A stretch of 5,355 nucleotides of DNA from Ferroplasmaceae archaeon UBA567 (GTDB taxonomy: Archaea; Thermoplasmatota; Thermoplasmata; Thermoplasmatales; Thermoplasmataceae). Of the stretch, positions 1-5,355 are shown in pieces. Position 1 is the stretch's first letter. Every line of letters starts with the position of its first letter. The notes beneath the pieces were generated by a model. The model was not told the origin of the DNA, searched no databases, and was given only the letters and a program-made list of their open reading frames with translations. A program made the position numbers and the translations under genes. The stretch lies in NCBI GenBank assembly GCA_002505185.1, contig DAUP01000056.1, forward strand, positions 1 through 5,355, read 5' to 3'.

Positions 1-254
1 ATGTTATTTGCTTACAATGCCTAACAGGATTTGCCATGTCCGTTGGCCTTTCAGTGAGCGGCGTTATCATAGAGGAATCAATTTTTTCATATCCTGGTGT
101 AGGATTATACATGATGACTGCAATAGACAATCTTGATTACCCTCTGATACAGGGAATTTTCCTTATGGTTATAATAGCAGTGCTAGTTGGAAATTTTATT
201 GTAGACATACTATACGGATTTTTTGATCCGAGAATAAGACAGGAGAGTGAATAA
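1..254 (+). CDS. ABC transporter permease, DppB/OppB-type, C-terminal part (5' end outside window)
   Basis: This is the end of the first membrane subunit of an oligopeptide-family ABC importer, one half of the channel across the cytoplasmic membrane. The reading frame is open from base 3, so the gene begins left of the window. The ATG at 36 is internal, because the residues before it (LTGFAM) already fit the family. Visible family features are GVIIEESIFSYPGVG, which matches the usual 'VIIE..FSYPGLG' segment. DYPLIQGI follows, then a final hydrophobic helix of about 20 residues, and the closing DPRIR motif nearly at the C-terminus. The gene overlaps or closely abuts the next permease, as expected for a co-translated heterodimer. 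The substrate is unknown. Family assignment is firm. Peptide rather than sugar transport is an inference from the family name only. Confidence 0.9.
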   Translation, partial: VICLQCLTGFAMSVGLSVSGVIIEESIFSYPGVGLYMMTAIDNLDYPLIQGIFLMVIIAVLVGNFIVDILYGFFDPRIRQESE

Positions 255-258
255 CTTT

Positions 259-1230
259 ATGGAAAGTCAGAGTGATACAAAGAAATCCTTAAATTTAAGA
301 TCAATAGGAGGCAAGATGGTAAAGCCGCTTAAAATACTCCTTATCAATACTAAGTCAAAAGCAGGTTTCATATTACTGGTATCGCTGATTATATTCGGGA
401 TATTGGGACAGTTTTTTACGCCATACAATCCTAATAGATATGAATTTACTGGAGGATTGGGTCCTAGCTATGCCCATCTTCTTGGAACAACTATATATGG
501 GCAGGATGTATTTTCACAATTGTTTTATGGTGCGGCGCCTACACTTATGGTGGGATTTGCTGTTGGAATAATTGGTACATCAATTTCCATAATCGTTGGC
601 ATTTCTGCAGGCTTTGCATCAGAAAGGGTAAACGCATTTATAACAGGCCTAATAAACATATTCCTTATAATTCCAGGAGTCTTGCTGATAATGCTATTTG
701 GCTCATTTTTCCTGGGAATTCACCAATCTCTGGGATACCTTCCTACAATACTTATACTCATAATAACTGGCTGGGCATTTGGTGCAAGGACATTCAGGTC
801 TATTACACTATCCATCGCCAAAAGGGATTTTATCCTTTCGTCAGTATTAATAGGAGAGTCAAGGTTAAGCATAATATTTAGGCAGATAATACGCGCCATA
901 TTCCCAGTGATCATCTCAAATTTCTTTTTCACAGCAATGTACGGGACTATGGGGTTGACCTTCGTGGAATACCTTGGGGTAGGGAATCTCTTGCAGATTA
1001 ACTGGGGAACAATGCTATACTGGGCCATAAACAACGAAGCATACCTTACAGGTATGTGGTGGTGGATTCTTCCCCCCAGCTTTATGATTTCCATATTAAT
1101 GTTTTCCTTTATACTCCTTAATTTTGGAATGGACGAAATAGGAAACCCTTCTTTGAGGAGATTTGACAGCAAAAAAAGTAAAAAGAATAAGAAAATAAAT
1201 GATGATTTAAATGTCAATACTGAGAACTGA
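259..1230 (+). CDS. ABC transporter permease, DppC/OppC-type
   Basis: This is the second membrane subunit of the Opp/Dpp-type importer, pairing with the upstream permease. Numbered from the ATG at 259 (323 residues), helix 1 is at about 36-53, followed by PYNPN. The LGTTIYGQDVFSQLFYG segment corresponds to the family's 'LGTD..GRDvlSRl.yG'. The cytoplasmic EAA-like loop reads SSVLIGESRLSIIFRQ and contacts the ATPases. WWWILPP and the closing NPSLR are also typical. A Lys-rich tail of about 20 residues follows and is encoded by an A-rich stretch. Three starts are possible. GTG 247 overlaps the previous gene by 8 bases. ATG 259 lies 4 bases after its stop. ATG 316 is preceded by AGGAGG and would give 304 residues while keeping helix 1. 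I chose 259 for its spacing, but 316 is a real competitor. The 3' end overlaps the ATPase gene by 20 bases. Confidence 0.92.
   Translation: MESQSDTKKSLNLRSIGGKMVKPLKILLINTKSKAGFILLVSLIIFGILGQFFTPYNPNRYEFTGGLGPSYAHLLGTTIYGQDVFSQLFYGAAPTLMVGFAVGIIGTSISIIVGISAGFASERVNAFITGLINIFLIIPGVLLIMLFGSFFLGIHQSLGYLPTILILIITGWAFGARTFRSITLSIAKRDFILSSVLIGESRLSIIFRQIIRAIFPVIISNFFFTAMYGTMGLTFVEYLGVGNLLQINWGTMLYWAINNEAYLTGMWWWILPPSFMISILMFSFILLNFGMDEIGNPSLRRFDSKKSKKNKKINDDLNVNTEN
306..311 (+). promoter_or_regulatory. Strong Shine-Dalgarno-like AGGAGG inside the 5' end of the permease gene
   Basis: AGGAGG is perfectly complementary to the typical archaeal 16S rRNA 3' end and lies 4 bases before an in-frame ATG at 316. 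The protein from 316 would begin MVKPLKILL, which still contains the whole first membrane helix and matches the usual family N-terminus. This is therefore a serious alternative start site. The spacing is slightly short, so I did not adopt it. Confidence 0.4.
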
Positions 1231-1993
1231 AAACCTGAGTAAAACCTTCATTTCCAGACACGGATTGGTAGCCGCCGACAAAATACAGGCTTTAAGCAAT
1301 ATAGATATAACCCTGGAAAATGGGGAACTTATAGGAATAGTGGGTGCAAGCGGAAGCGGTAAAAGTACTCTGGCAAAAATCCTTGTATTTTTATATAAAC
1401 CCACCTCTGGAAATATATACTTCATGGATGAGAACATTACCAAATACAATTCAAAACAGATAAAAAGATACAGGAGAGAAATACAGATGGTCTTTCAGGA
1501 TCCATATGCCTCTCTTGACCCAAATCACAGTGTAGAGTGGCATATAAAACGCCCACTCATTTTATCTAAATACAAAGGCAATATAGACGACAGGATAAAC
1601 GAATTACTGAATATGGTGACGCTTAATCCTGGATACAGGGCAAAATTCCCCCATCAGCTATCAGGTGGGCAAAGGCAGAGAGTTTATCTTGCGAGGGCTC
1701 TGGCTGTTAACCCGAAAATACTAATAGCCGATGAACCTGTTTCAATGCTTGATGTTTCAGTAAGGATAGAGATACTGACGCTTCTCCAGAGGATAAAGGA
1801 TAAACTAGGCATAAGCATTATTTATATTACACATGACTTGAATACTGTAAGCATGATCACAGATAGACTATATGTAATGCAGGAGGGTAAAGTTGTTGAG
1901 GAAGGATATACAGATAGCATAATAAATAATCCATCAAAGGAGTATACGAGAAAGTTAATTGAAGCAGCCCCGAACCCCTACAAAAGAATATAG
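1211..1993 (+). CDS. ABC transporter ATP-binding protein, DppF/OppF-like, short form
   Basis: This is one of two ATPase subunits powering the importer, acting on the cytoplasmic face of the permeases. At 260 residues it has a full nucleotide-binding domain. Walker A GASGSGKST is at 45-53 and the Q-loop Gln is at 96 in VFQDPYASLDP, a sequence typical of this family. The signature LSGGQRQR is at 150-157, Walker B ILIADE at 170-175 with catalytic Glu175, the D-loop SMLD at 178-181, and the switch His at 208. After NPSKEYTRKLIEAAP the protein ends. It has no cysteines there and lacks most of the C-terminal oligopeptide-family extension that full-length relatives of about 320 residues carry. The start overlaps the permease stop by 20 bases and has no clear ribosome binding site, suggesting translational coupling. 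The next ATPase follows 8 bases after its stop. Confidence 0.93.
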   Translation: MSILRTENLSKTFISRHGLVAADKIQALSNIDITLENGELIGIVGASGSGKSTLAKILVFLYKPTSGNIYFMDENITKYNSKQIKRYRREIQMVFQDPYASLDPNHSVEWHIKRPLILSKYKGNIDDRINELLNMVTLNPGYRAKFPHQLSGGQRQRVYLARALAVNPKILIADEPVSMLDVSVRIEILTLLQRIKDKLGISIIYITHDLNTVSMITDRLYVMQEGKVVEEGYTDSIINNPSKEYTRKLIEAAPNPYKRI

Positions 1994-1996
1994 GTG
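1992..1996 (+). promoter_or_regulatory. Ribosome binding site of the second ATPase gene (AGGTG)
   Basis: AGGTG overlaps the stop codon TAG of the preceding ATPase gene and lies 5 bases before the ATG at 2002. It is complementary to the usual archaeal anti-Shine-Dalgarno sequence. It supports the start at 2002 over the two in-frame ATGs at 2023 and 2026. Confidence 0.55.
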
Positions 1997-2001
1997 TAAC
2001 A

Positions 2002-2988
2002 ATGTACAATGATTCTTATCAAATGATGAATGTAAAAAATCTAAATGCTGGATATGAAACTGAAAATGGCTATGTGCCTATACTAAACAAAATCAATTTT
2101 TCTGTGAAAAAAAATATAATACTCGGTATAGCAGGTGAGTCCGGATCTGGTAAAAGCACCCTTGCATCAGTTCTCTATAATTCATTCAAATATCCAGGCA
2201 AAATCACAGGAGGAGATATTTTATTTAAGGGAAATAGCCTGTTCAAAATGAAGGCAAACGAACTGAGACAAATTCGTGGAACACAGATATCCTTTATACC
2301 CCAGGCTGCAATGAACGCACTTAACCCCGTAAAAAAAATACGCCTGCAGTTTTATGACGTAATGATCGCCCATAATGTGCATGAGGACAAATTCGATGAA
2401 AAGATTTCATCAATACTGGAACTGGTGCGACTAAATAAAAATGTGCTTGACAGTTTTCCGCACGAACTCTCTGGTGGAATGAAACAGCGTGTTGTAATAG
2501 CAATGTCGCTTTTGTTGTCCCCTGAATTTATAATATTAGACGAGCCAACAACCGGCCTTGATGTTCTTGTGGAGCATGAAATACTTGCAGATATAAAAAA
2601 AATACAGGAAAAATTGGGGCTAACCATGATATTCATATCTCATGATTTGTCCATACTTTTCGCTATATCGGATGAAATAATCATGATGTATGGTGGAGAA
2701 ATAGTAGAATCGGGAACATATGCTGATGTGCTTGAACATCCCGCACATCCTTATACATACCAGCTCATGAAAAGCATACCAATGATAGGCCATAAATTAG
2801 ACAGGAGCATGATAATTAAGGGTTCAACCATAGATTTTACTTCAAGACCTGAGGGATGCTATTTTTCTCCCAGATGCAATTTCGCAGAACCAGACTGTAC
2901 AGGAATTCACCCTGAACTGAGAGCTGCAGACAATGCTTACCACCTTCAGAGATGCAGGCTTTATCCTTCATGGGCACAGAGAATATAA
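2002..2988 (+). CDS. ABC transporter ATP-binding protein, DppD/OppD-like, with C-terminal four-Cys extension
   Basis: This is the second ATPase subunit of the importer, expected to form a heterodimer with the product of the preceding gene. At 328 residues it has the normal length for the family. Walker A GESGSGKST is at 45-53, the Q-loop Gln at 101 (IPQAAMNALNP), and the signature LSGGMKQR at 156-163. Walker B FIILDE is at 176-181 with Glu181, the D-loop GLD at 185-187, and the switch His at 214. The C-terminal oligopeptide-type extension begins at HPYTYQLMKSIP (249-260) and carries Cys286, Cys292, Cys299 and Cys318. The spacing C-x5-C-x6-C-x18-C matches the cysteine set that binds a 4Fe-4S cluster in known DppD/OppD proteins. 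Cluster binding here is inferred. It is the last gene of the operon, and a decayed transposase starts directly after its stop. Confidence 0.95.
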   Translation: MYNDSYQMMNVKNLNAGYETENGYVPILNKINFSVKKNIILGIAGESGSGKSTLASVLYNSFKYPGKITGGDILFKGNSLFKMKANELRQIRGTQISFIPQAAMNALNPVKKIRLQFYDVMIAHNVHEDKFDEKISSILELVRLNKNVLDSFPHELSGGMKQRVVIAMSLLLSPEFIILDEPTTGLDVLVEHEILADIKKIQEKLGLTMIFISHDLSILFAISDEIIMMYGGEIVESGTYADVLEHPAHPYTYQLMKSIPMIGHKLDRSMIIKGSTIDFTSRPEGCYFSPRCNFAEPDCTGIHPELRAADNAYHLQRCRLYPSWAQRI

Positions 2989-2992
2989 CATT

Positions 2993-3482
2993 GTGAGCGA
3001 GAAATTCCATCCCATTCATAATTACCGTCGCAATGGATCTCCAATTATTTATGATGGAGAGGAACGGCATGTCAGGAATACTGGAAAAGCATACTAATTC
3101 CTATGCAGAAACAGCATCCTTTATGATTATCTTTCAGGTGTTCTGACCCATTCTCAGACATTAACCTCATAGACATAGATAAAATGGTGTACTATCCATG
3201 GGAAATACACACAAGTGATGATAGAGCAACAAGTCTCTTGATCCACTTCCAGAAAAGAAGGGCGCTATAGAGGTTGAAATATTTCATGCTCTGAATTCTG
3301 GCGTATCAATAGTGCATTATGATCTCACATCATCATATTAGGAGAGTATAGAGGACAAAGATCTTTTTTATCTGACTATTCCCATGATAAGAAAGGGGAA
3401 AGGAACAGATTGTAATATGGTATCTAATACTGATAATTATTCTCATCTGTAACTCAAGTTTAAAAACGGTGCACTGATCGAT
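2993..3482 (+). pseudogene. Decayed IS1634-like (IS4 superfamily) DDE transposase remnant
   Basis: No single frame is open, but successive frames give colinear pieces of one transposase. EKFHPIHNY is at 2999-3025. ERNGMSGILEKHT lies in the frame running from 3033 to a TGA at 3144. A DPFSDINLIDIDKMVYYPW piece lies in the next frame (about 3136-3240). Then EKKGAIEVEIFHALNSG and YDLTSSY occupy 3240-3338, followed by a TAG at 3339. SDYSHDKKG is in a third frame (about 3341-3397) and GKEQIVI starts at 3397. The pattern 'YDlTS.YF ... YS.D.rkgk.QivI' is characteristic of IS1634-type transposases, where the Asp of YDLT is the first catalytic residue. At least four frame changes are needed. Only about the N-terminal 160 residues of a protein usually near 500 remain. 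No terminal inverted repeats were identified, so the boundaries are approximate. It cannot be active. Confidence 0.65.
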
Positions 3483-3529
3483 TAGTATTTCAGCCAGGGT
3501 CTGTCTATCGGTTATTTCGTAAAATCCCT

Positions 3530-4528
3530 TTATTTTTTCTTCAGTTGATTTTGAACCCACTCCATCCTGTTTCTGAGTGCACGTTTTGACACTGTGGCCT
3601 CAGGAGCTTGTGCGTACCATGTGTGGAATGTGCCTGGATAAACATGAAGCTCCACTGGAACATTATTTTCCATAAGTCTTTTGGCATATAATATATCTTC
3701 ATCCCTGAAAACTTCCATACCTCCGACTTCAATGTAGGCAGATGGCAAATTACGTAAATTTTCGGCACGTGCCGGTGCTGCATAGGGTGAGACATTATTC
3801 ATTCCCACACGATTCCCAAGCAGGGCACGCCATCCAAGAACGTTCATTTCCCTTGGCCACGATGGCCATAGGCCTGAACACATATGGCTGGATGGTGTAT
3901 TATTTCTGTCATCCAGCATTGGTGCTATGAGGGCCTGAAACAGTATCTCTGGTCCACCACTATCTCTAGCTTTAAGAGTTGTGGCCGCAGCCAAGCCTCC
4001 GCCTGCACTTTCACCAAATAGCCCTATCCTAGAAGAATCTATATTAAGATCGTCAGCGTGGTTCCATACCCAAACCAGTCCGTCATAACAGTCATCCGCC
4101 CCTGCAGGATATGGATTTTCCGGGGCTAGTCTGTAATCAACATCAATTATTATTGCCCCGAGAGTCTCTGAAAGAGATGAGAGCTGAGCCTCATTGTTAT
4201 CAATACTACCAACTATCATTCCACCTCCGTGAATGTTGTATACGCACGGTAATTTCCGGTCATGTGAATCAGGTCTGTAAATCTTAAGTCTTATGGAGCC
4301 TCCAGAATTGCTCCTTGGGATGGTGATCTGTTCTGATGCTTCATTCAATTCCAGGGTATTGCCAATATTGTCTGAATAGTCAAATTCCAGCAATGCTCTC
4401 TTAAGTGCCATTGCCCTTTCATCCGGGTCCTTGAATGACTGAATAGCATCCAGAATCATTTTAGTATGTGCACTTCCTTCTTCTATTGCGGCTTTAAGTT
4501 CTGGGTCAAACTTTATCTCATCTACCAT
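3530..4528 (-). CDS. Alpha/beta hydrolase, hormone-sensitive-lipase (family IV) esterase
   Basis: This is a probable carboxylesterase acting on short-chain esters in the cytoplasm. No signal peptide is visible. Numbered from the ATG at 4528 (332 residues), the oxyanion-hole motif HGGG is at 100-103. The DYRLAPE segment is at 131-137, the nucleophile elbow GESAG at 172-176 with Ser174, and the catalytic His at 302 in YPGTFHTW. The acid position, normally Asp in this family, reads GGMEVFRDED, so Glu272 appears to take that role. An N-terminal cap region precedes the core. An ATG 24 bases further upstream (4552) would add MRSPRGCK. I preferred 4528 because the protein then begins MVDEIKFDPEL, as relatives do (a short run before 'DPEL'). 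The start lies one base after the stop of a small ORF on the same strand. It converges with the transporter operon, and a transposase remnant lies between. The true substrate is unknown. Confidence 0.93.
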   Translation of the reverse strand: MVDEIKFDPELKAAIEEGSAHTKMILDAIQSFKDPDERAMALKRALLEFDYSDNIGNTLELNEASEQITIPRSNSGGSIRLKIYRPDSHDRKLPCVYNIHGGGMIVGSIDNNEAQLSSLSETLGAIIIDVDYRLAPENPYPAGADDCYDGLVWVWNHADDLNIDSSRIGLFGESAGGGLAAATTLKARDSGGPEILFQALIAPMLDDRNNTPSSHMCSGLWPSWPREMNVLGWRALLGNRVGMNNVSPYAAPARAENLRNLPSAYIEVGGMEVFRDEDILYAKRLMENNVPVELHVYPGTFHTWYAQAPEATVSKRALRNRMEWVQNQLKKK

Positions 4529-4529
4529 C

Positions 4530-4784
4530 TTACATCCCCGGGGAGACCTCATAGGAAAACGTTAGGAGGAATTTGGCACTGGACCTCAATCCTTTGCTGT
4601 ACGTTATTATTTTGACCTTTTTTATGCTTATATCCATATTCTCTTCTACTCCTTTTATAATGATTGATTTCCCGTGTTTATTACAGAACACCTCAGGTAT
4701 TAGATAGTGATTGCTAAATAAAAATATTTCTGTGCTCCCTTTGGGGAATAGATGATTGATTTTACCCAATTTCCTATTTTGCAA
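4530..4784 (-). CDS. Small uncharacterised ORF directly upstream of the esterase gene; possibly a gene remnant
   Basis: I do not recognise this protein. The frame of 84 residues can begin only at a weak TTG (4784) without a convincing ribosome binding site. It ends with TAA at 4532-4530, one base before the esterase ATG, the arrangement seen in coupled gene pairs. The C-terminal half alternates charged and hydrophobic residues (GKSIIIKGVEENMDISIKK, then SSAKFLLTFSYEV), which looks like beta-rich protein. There are no predicted membrane helices and no known motif. Upstream sequence in the same frame is also relatively open, so this may be the end of a longer gene broken by stops. It could equally be a chance ORF, so confidence is low. 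Confidence 0.28.
   Translation of the reverse strand: MQNRKLGKINHLFPKGSTEIFLFSNHYLIPEVFCNKHGKSIIIKGVEENMDISIKKVKIITYSKGLRSSAKFLLTFSYEVSPGM
4535..4544. repeat. 10-base perfect palindrome TCCCCGGGGA before the esterase start
   Basis: This GC-only core stands out in AT-rich surroundings and lies 6 bases upstream of the esterase ATG at 4528 on the minus strand. As DNA it is a perfect palindrome and could be a protein-binding site. As RNA it has no loop, so a hairpin within one molecule would be weak. The GGGGA half could also serve as a poor ribosome binding site. Confidence 0.35.
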
Positions 4785-5003
4785 TGCTCGAATTTAGTAT
4801 TGTATTATCTTTATCCATCATTTTATTATATGAAGTATATCCCCTATCTCAGAATCAGACATCTCCACATAGAGGAATATATATTTCCACCAATAGCAGA
4901 CATATCTGGTTATAACATTCCCATTTATTCCTCTTATATGAACAGTTTCATAGTATCCCACCATTCTTGCTCACGTGTAATTTTCTATATCTAGTATTTT
5001 CAA
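4785..5003 (-). other. Gene-poor AT-rich stretch with possible minus-strand gene remnant
   Basis: No intact gene is visible here. On the minus strand a 48-codon ORF runs from an ATG at 4964 to a TGA at 4820-4818. It ends in a protein-like segment VEMSDSEIGDILHIIK. It is in the same frame as the small ORF ending at 4530. Only a TGA (4818-4820) and a TAA (4794-4796) separate the two, and another TGA at 4971-4973 lies just upstream. The pieces may derive from one decayed gene of about 155 codons, but no family is recognised. The plus-strand ORF across the same bases is rich in Tyr and Ile and does not look like a protein. Confidence 0.25.
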
Positions 5004-5012
5004 TGGCAAATG

Positions 5013-5093
5013 ATATAAAATAAAATTATAGTGTTAACTTTATATAACCACCCTAGCATAAATACATTCTTATATAAAATAATCATATAAAAT
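5013..5093 (+). repeat. Three copies of ATATAAAAT upstream of the TrmB-like gene
   Basis: The exact 9-mer ATATAAAAT occurs at 5013-5021, 5072-5080 and 5085-5093. The last two copies are 13 bases apart start to start, flanking the expected promoter-to-start-codon interval of the regulator gene, and the last ends 2 bases before its ATG. One copy overlaps the TATA box. It could be an operator for autoregulation, but in so AT-rich a stretch chance recurrence is quite possible. Confidence 0.3.
5069..5078 (+). promoter_or_regulatory. Probable archaeal TATA box of the TrmB-like gene
   Basis: CTTATATAAA matches the archaeal TATA-box consensus and is centred about 22 to 23 bases upstream of the ATG at 5096. 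That is close to the usual distance to a transcription start, so the mRNA would be leaderless or nearly so. This agrees with the absence of any Shine-Dalgarno sequence before 5096. A second TATA-like box, TTTATATAA at 5039-5047, is an alternative that would give a leader of about 25-30 bases. Confidence 0.5.
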
Positions 5094-5095
5094 AT

Positions 5096-5355
5096 ATGGG
5101 TGAAGACATTTTTTCAAGTCTTTCAAGATTTGGCTTGTCCAATTATGAGATAAAGCTTTATAGAGTTCTTTTGCTTTATGGACCTAATACCCCTACAGGA
5201 GCGGTTAAAATCGCCGGTGTTCCGCAACCAAGAATATATGATCTTTTTAATGCCTTGCAGGAAAAGGGATTCGTAGATGTTGTTACAGGCAAGAAGCATT
5301 TATACAGAGCAGTTCCTGTTGATACTGTTATGCGTAAGGAAATGCTATGGATGGA
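5096..5355 (+). CDS. TrmB-family transcriptional regulator, N-terminal part (3' end outside window)
   Basis: This is a DNA-binding regulator of the archaeal TrmB family, cut by the window edge after 86 codons. The N-terminal winged helix-turn-helix is clear: LSRFGLSNYEIKLYRVLL (9-26) is the opening helix. AGVPQPRIYDLFNALQEKGF (40-59) contains the recognition helix with the family's 'gVP..riYd.l..Le.kGl' pattern. DVVTGKKHLYRAVP (61-74) forms the wing. TrmB proteins normally carry a C-terminal ligand-binding domain, often for sugars, and repress or activate transport and central metabolism genes. That part is not visible here. The start follows from the HTH position and the upstream TATA box, since no ribosome binding site is present. 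It is oriented away from the esterase side. Its targets and ligand cannot be deduced from this window. Confidence 0.88.
   Translation, partial: MGEDIFSSLSRFGLSNYEIKLYRVLLLYGPNTPTGAVKIAGVPQPRIYDLFNALQEKGFVDVVTGKKHLYRAVPVDTVMRKEMLWM

Noticed and set aside
720..1217. Minus-strand ORF of 165 codons antisense to the DppC-type permease
   Set aside because: It lies wholly within a clear permease gene on the other strand, shows no recognisable domain, and is explained by the codon composition of the real gene.
2352..2636. Minus-strand ORF of 94 codons (and a second at 2321-2503) antisense to the DppD-like ATPase
   Set aside because: Both fall inside a well-conserved ATPase domain on the plus strand. 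The Ser/Ile-rich translation is the reverse shadow of that gene.
2837..3070. Minus-strand ORF of 77 codons spanning the end of the last ATPase gene and the intergenic start
   Set aside because: More than half is antisense to the four-cysteine extension of the ATPase, the rest is antisense to the transposase remnant, and no motif is visible.
3462..3466. T5 tract on the minus strand as a terminator for the esterase gene
   Set aside because: Archaeal terminators can be short T runs, but five bases without other support in an AT-rich region is too weak to annotate.
3333..3560. Minus-strand ORF of 75 codons overlapping the esterase 3' end and the transposase remnant
   Set aside because: It has no independent family resemblance. 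Part of it is antisense to the transposase fossil and part is the esterase sequence in another frame.
4627..4635. GATATAAGC on the minus strand as a TATA box for the esterase gene
   Set aside because: It lies about 100 bases upstream of the start codon, too far for a typical short-leader archaeal transcript, and similar sequences are common nearby.
4752..4994. Plus-strand ORF of 80 codons in the AT-rich region
   Set aside because: The composition is dominated by Tyr, Ile and His with no domain, no ribosome binding site and no TATA box at a suitable distance. It is better explained as chance in AT-rich DNA.
1..5355. CRISPR array, tRNA, rRNA or other structured RNA gene
   Set aside because: No regularly spaced repeats, no tRNA-like GTTC/cloverleaf segments and no rRNA-like conserved stretches were seen on either strand by eye.

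Overview
The window looks like a piece of an archaeal chromosome, most likely from the Thermoplasmatales (Ferroplasma/Cuniculiplasma-like). The support is indirect. Codon use is rich in ATA, AGA and AGG. Promoter-like TTTATATA/CTTATATAAA boxes lie at archaeal distance from an apparently leaderless start codon. An AGGTG-type ribosome binding site is present, and the regulator at the right edge is TrmB-like. No rRNA or tRNA is present to confirm the lineage.

Left part (1-2988, + strand): the 3' portion of an ABC importer operon of the oligopeptide/dipeptide (Opp/Dpp) family. In order it holds the end of a DppB/OppB-type permease, a complete DppC/OppC-type permease, a short DppF/OppF-like ATPase, and a DppD/OppD-like ATPase with a C-terminal four-cysteine extension. 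The genes overlap or are separated by only a few bases, so they are almost certainly co-transcribed. The two permeases would form the membrane channel and the two different ATPases would form the motor. The substrate-binding protein gene is not in the window and is probably upstream. In archaea this family carries peptides or oligosaccharides, so the substrate cannot be fixed from these genes.

Middle (about 2993-3482, + strand): the space between the transporter operon and the convergent esterase gene holds a decayed insertion-sequence transposase. Reading across successive frames recovers pieces typical of IS1634-like (IS4 superfamily) DDE transposases, including YDLTSSY (first catalytic Asp) and an YSHDKKG...GKEQIVI segment. 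At least four frame changes and several stops interrupt it, and the catalytic C-terminal part is missing.

Right-middle (3530-4528, - strand): a complete alpha/beta hydrolase of the hormone-sensitive-lipase (family IV) type with HGGG and GESAG motifs. Glu sits where the catalytic Asp is usual. Its start codon lies one base after the stop of a small uncharacterised minus-strand ORF (4530-4784). That ORF is continuous in frame, apart from three stops, with further minus-strand sequence to about 5003, so this stretch may be a decayed gene.

Right edge (5096-5355, + strand): the N-terminal DNA-binding part of a TrmB-family regulator, cut by the window end. It appears leaderless, with a TATA box about 20 bases upstream and a 9-base AT-rich motif repeated three times before it. 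It is divergent from the esterase side and could regulate either itself or neighbouring transport/hydrolase genes, but nothing in the window proves a target.
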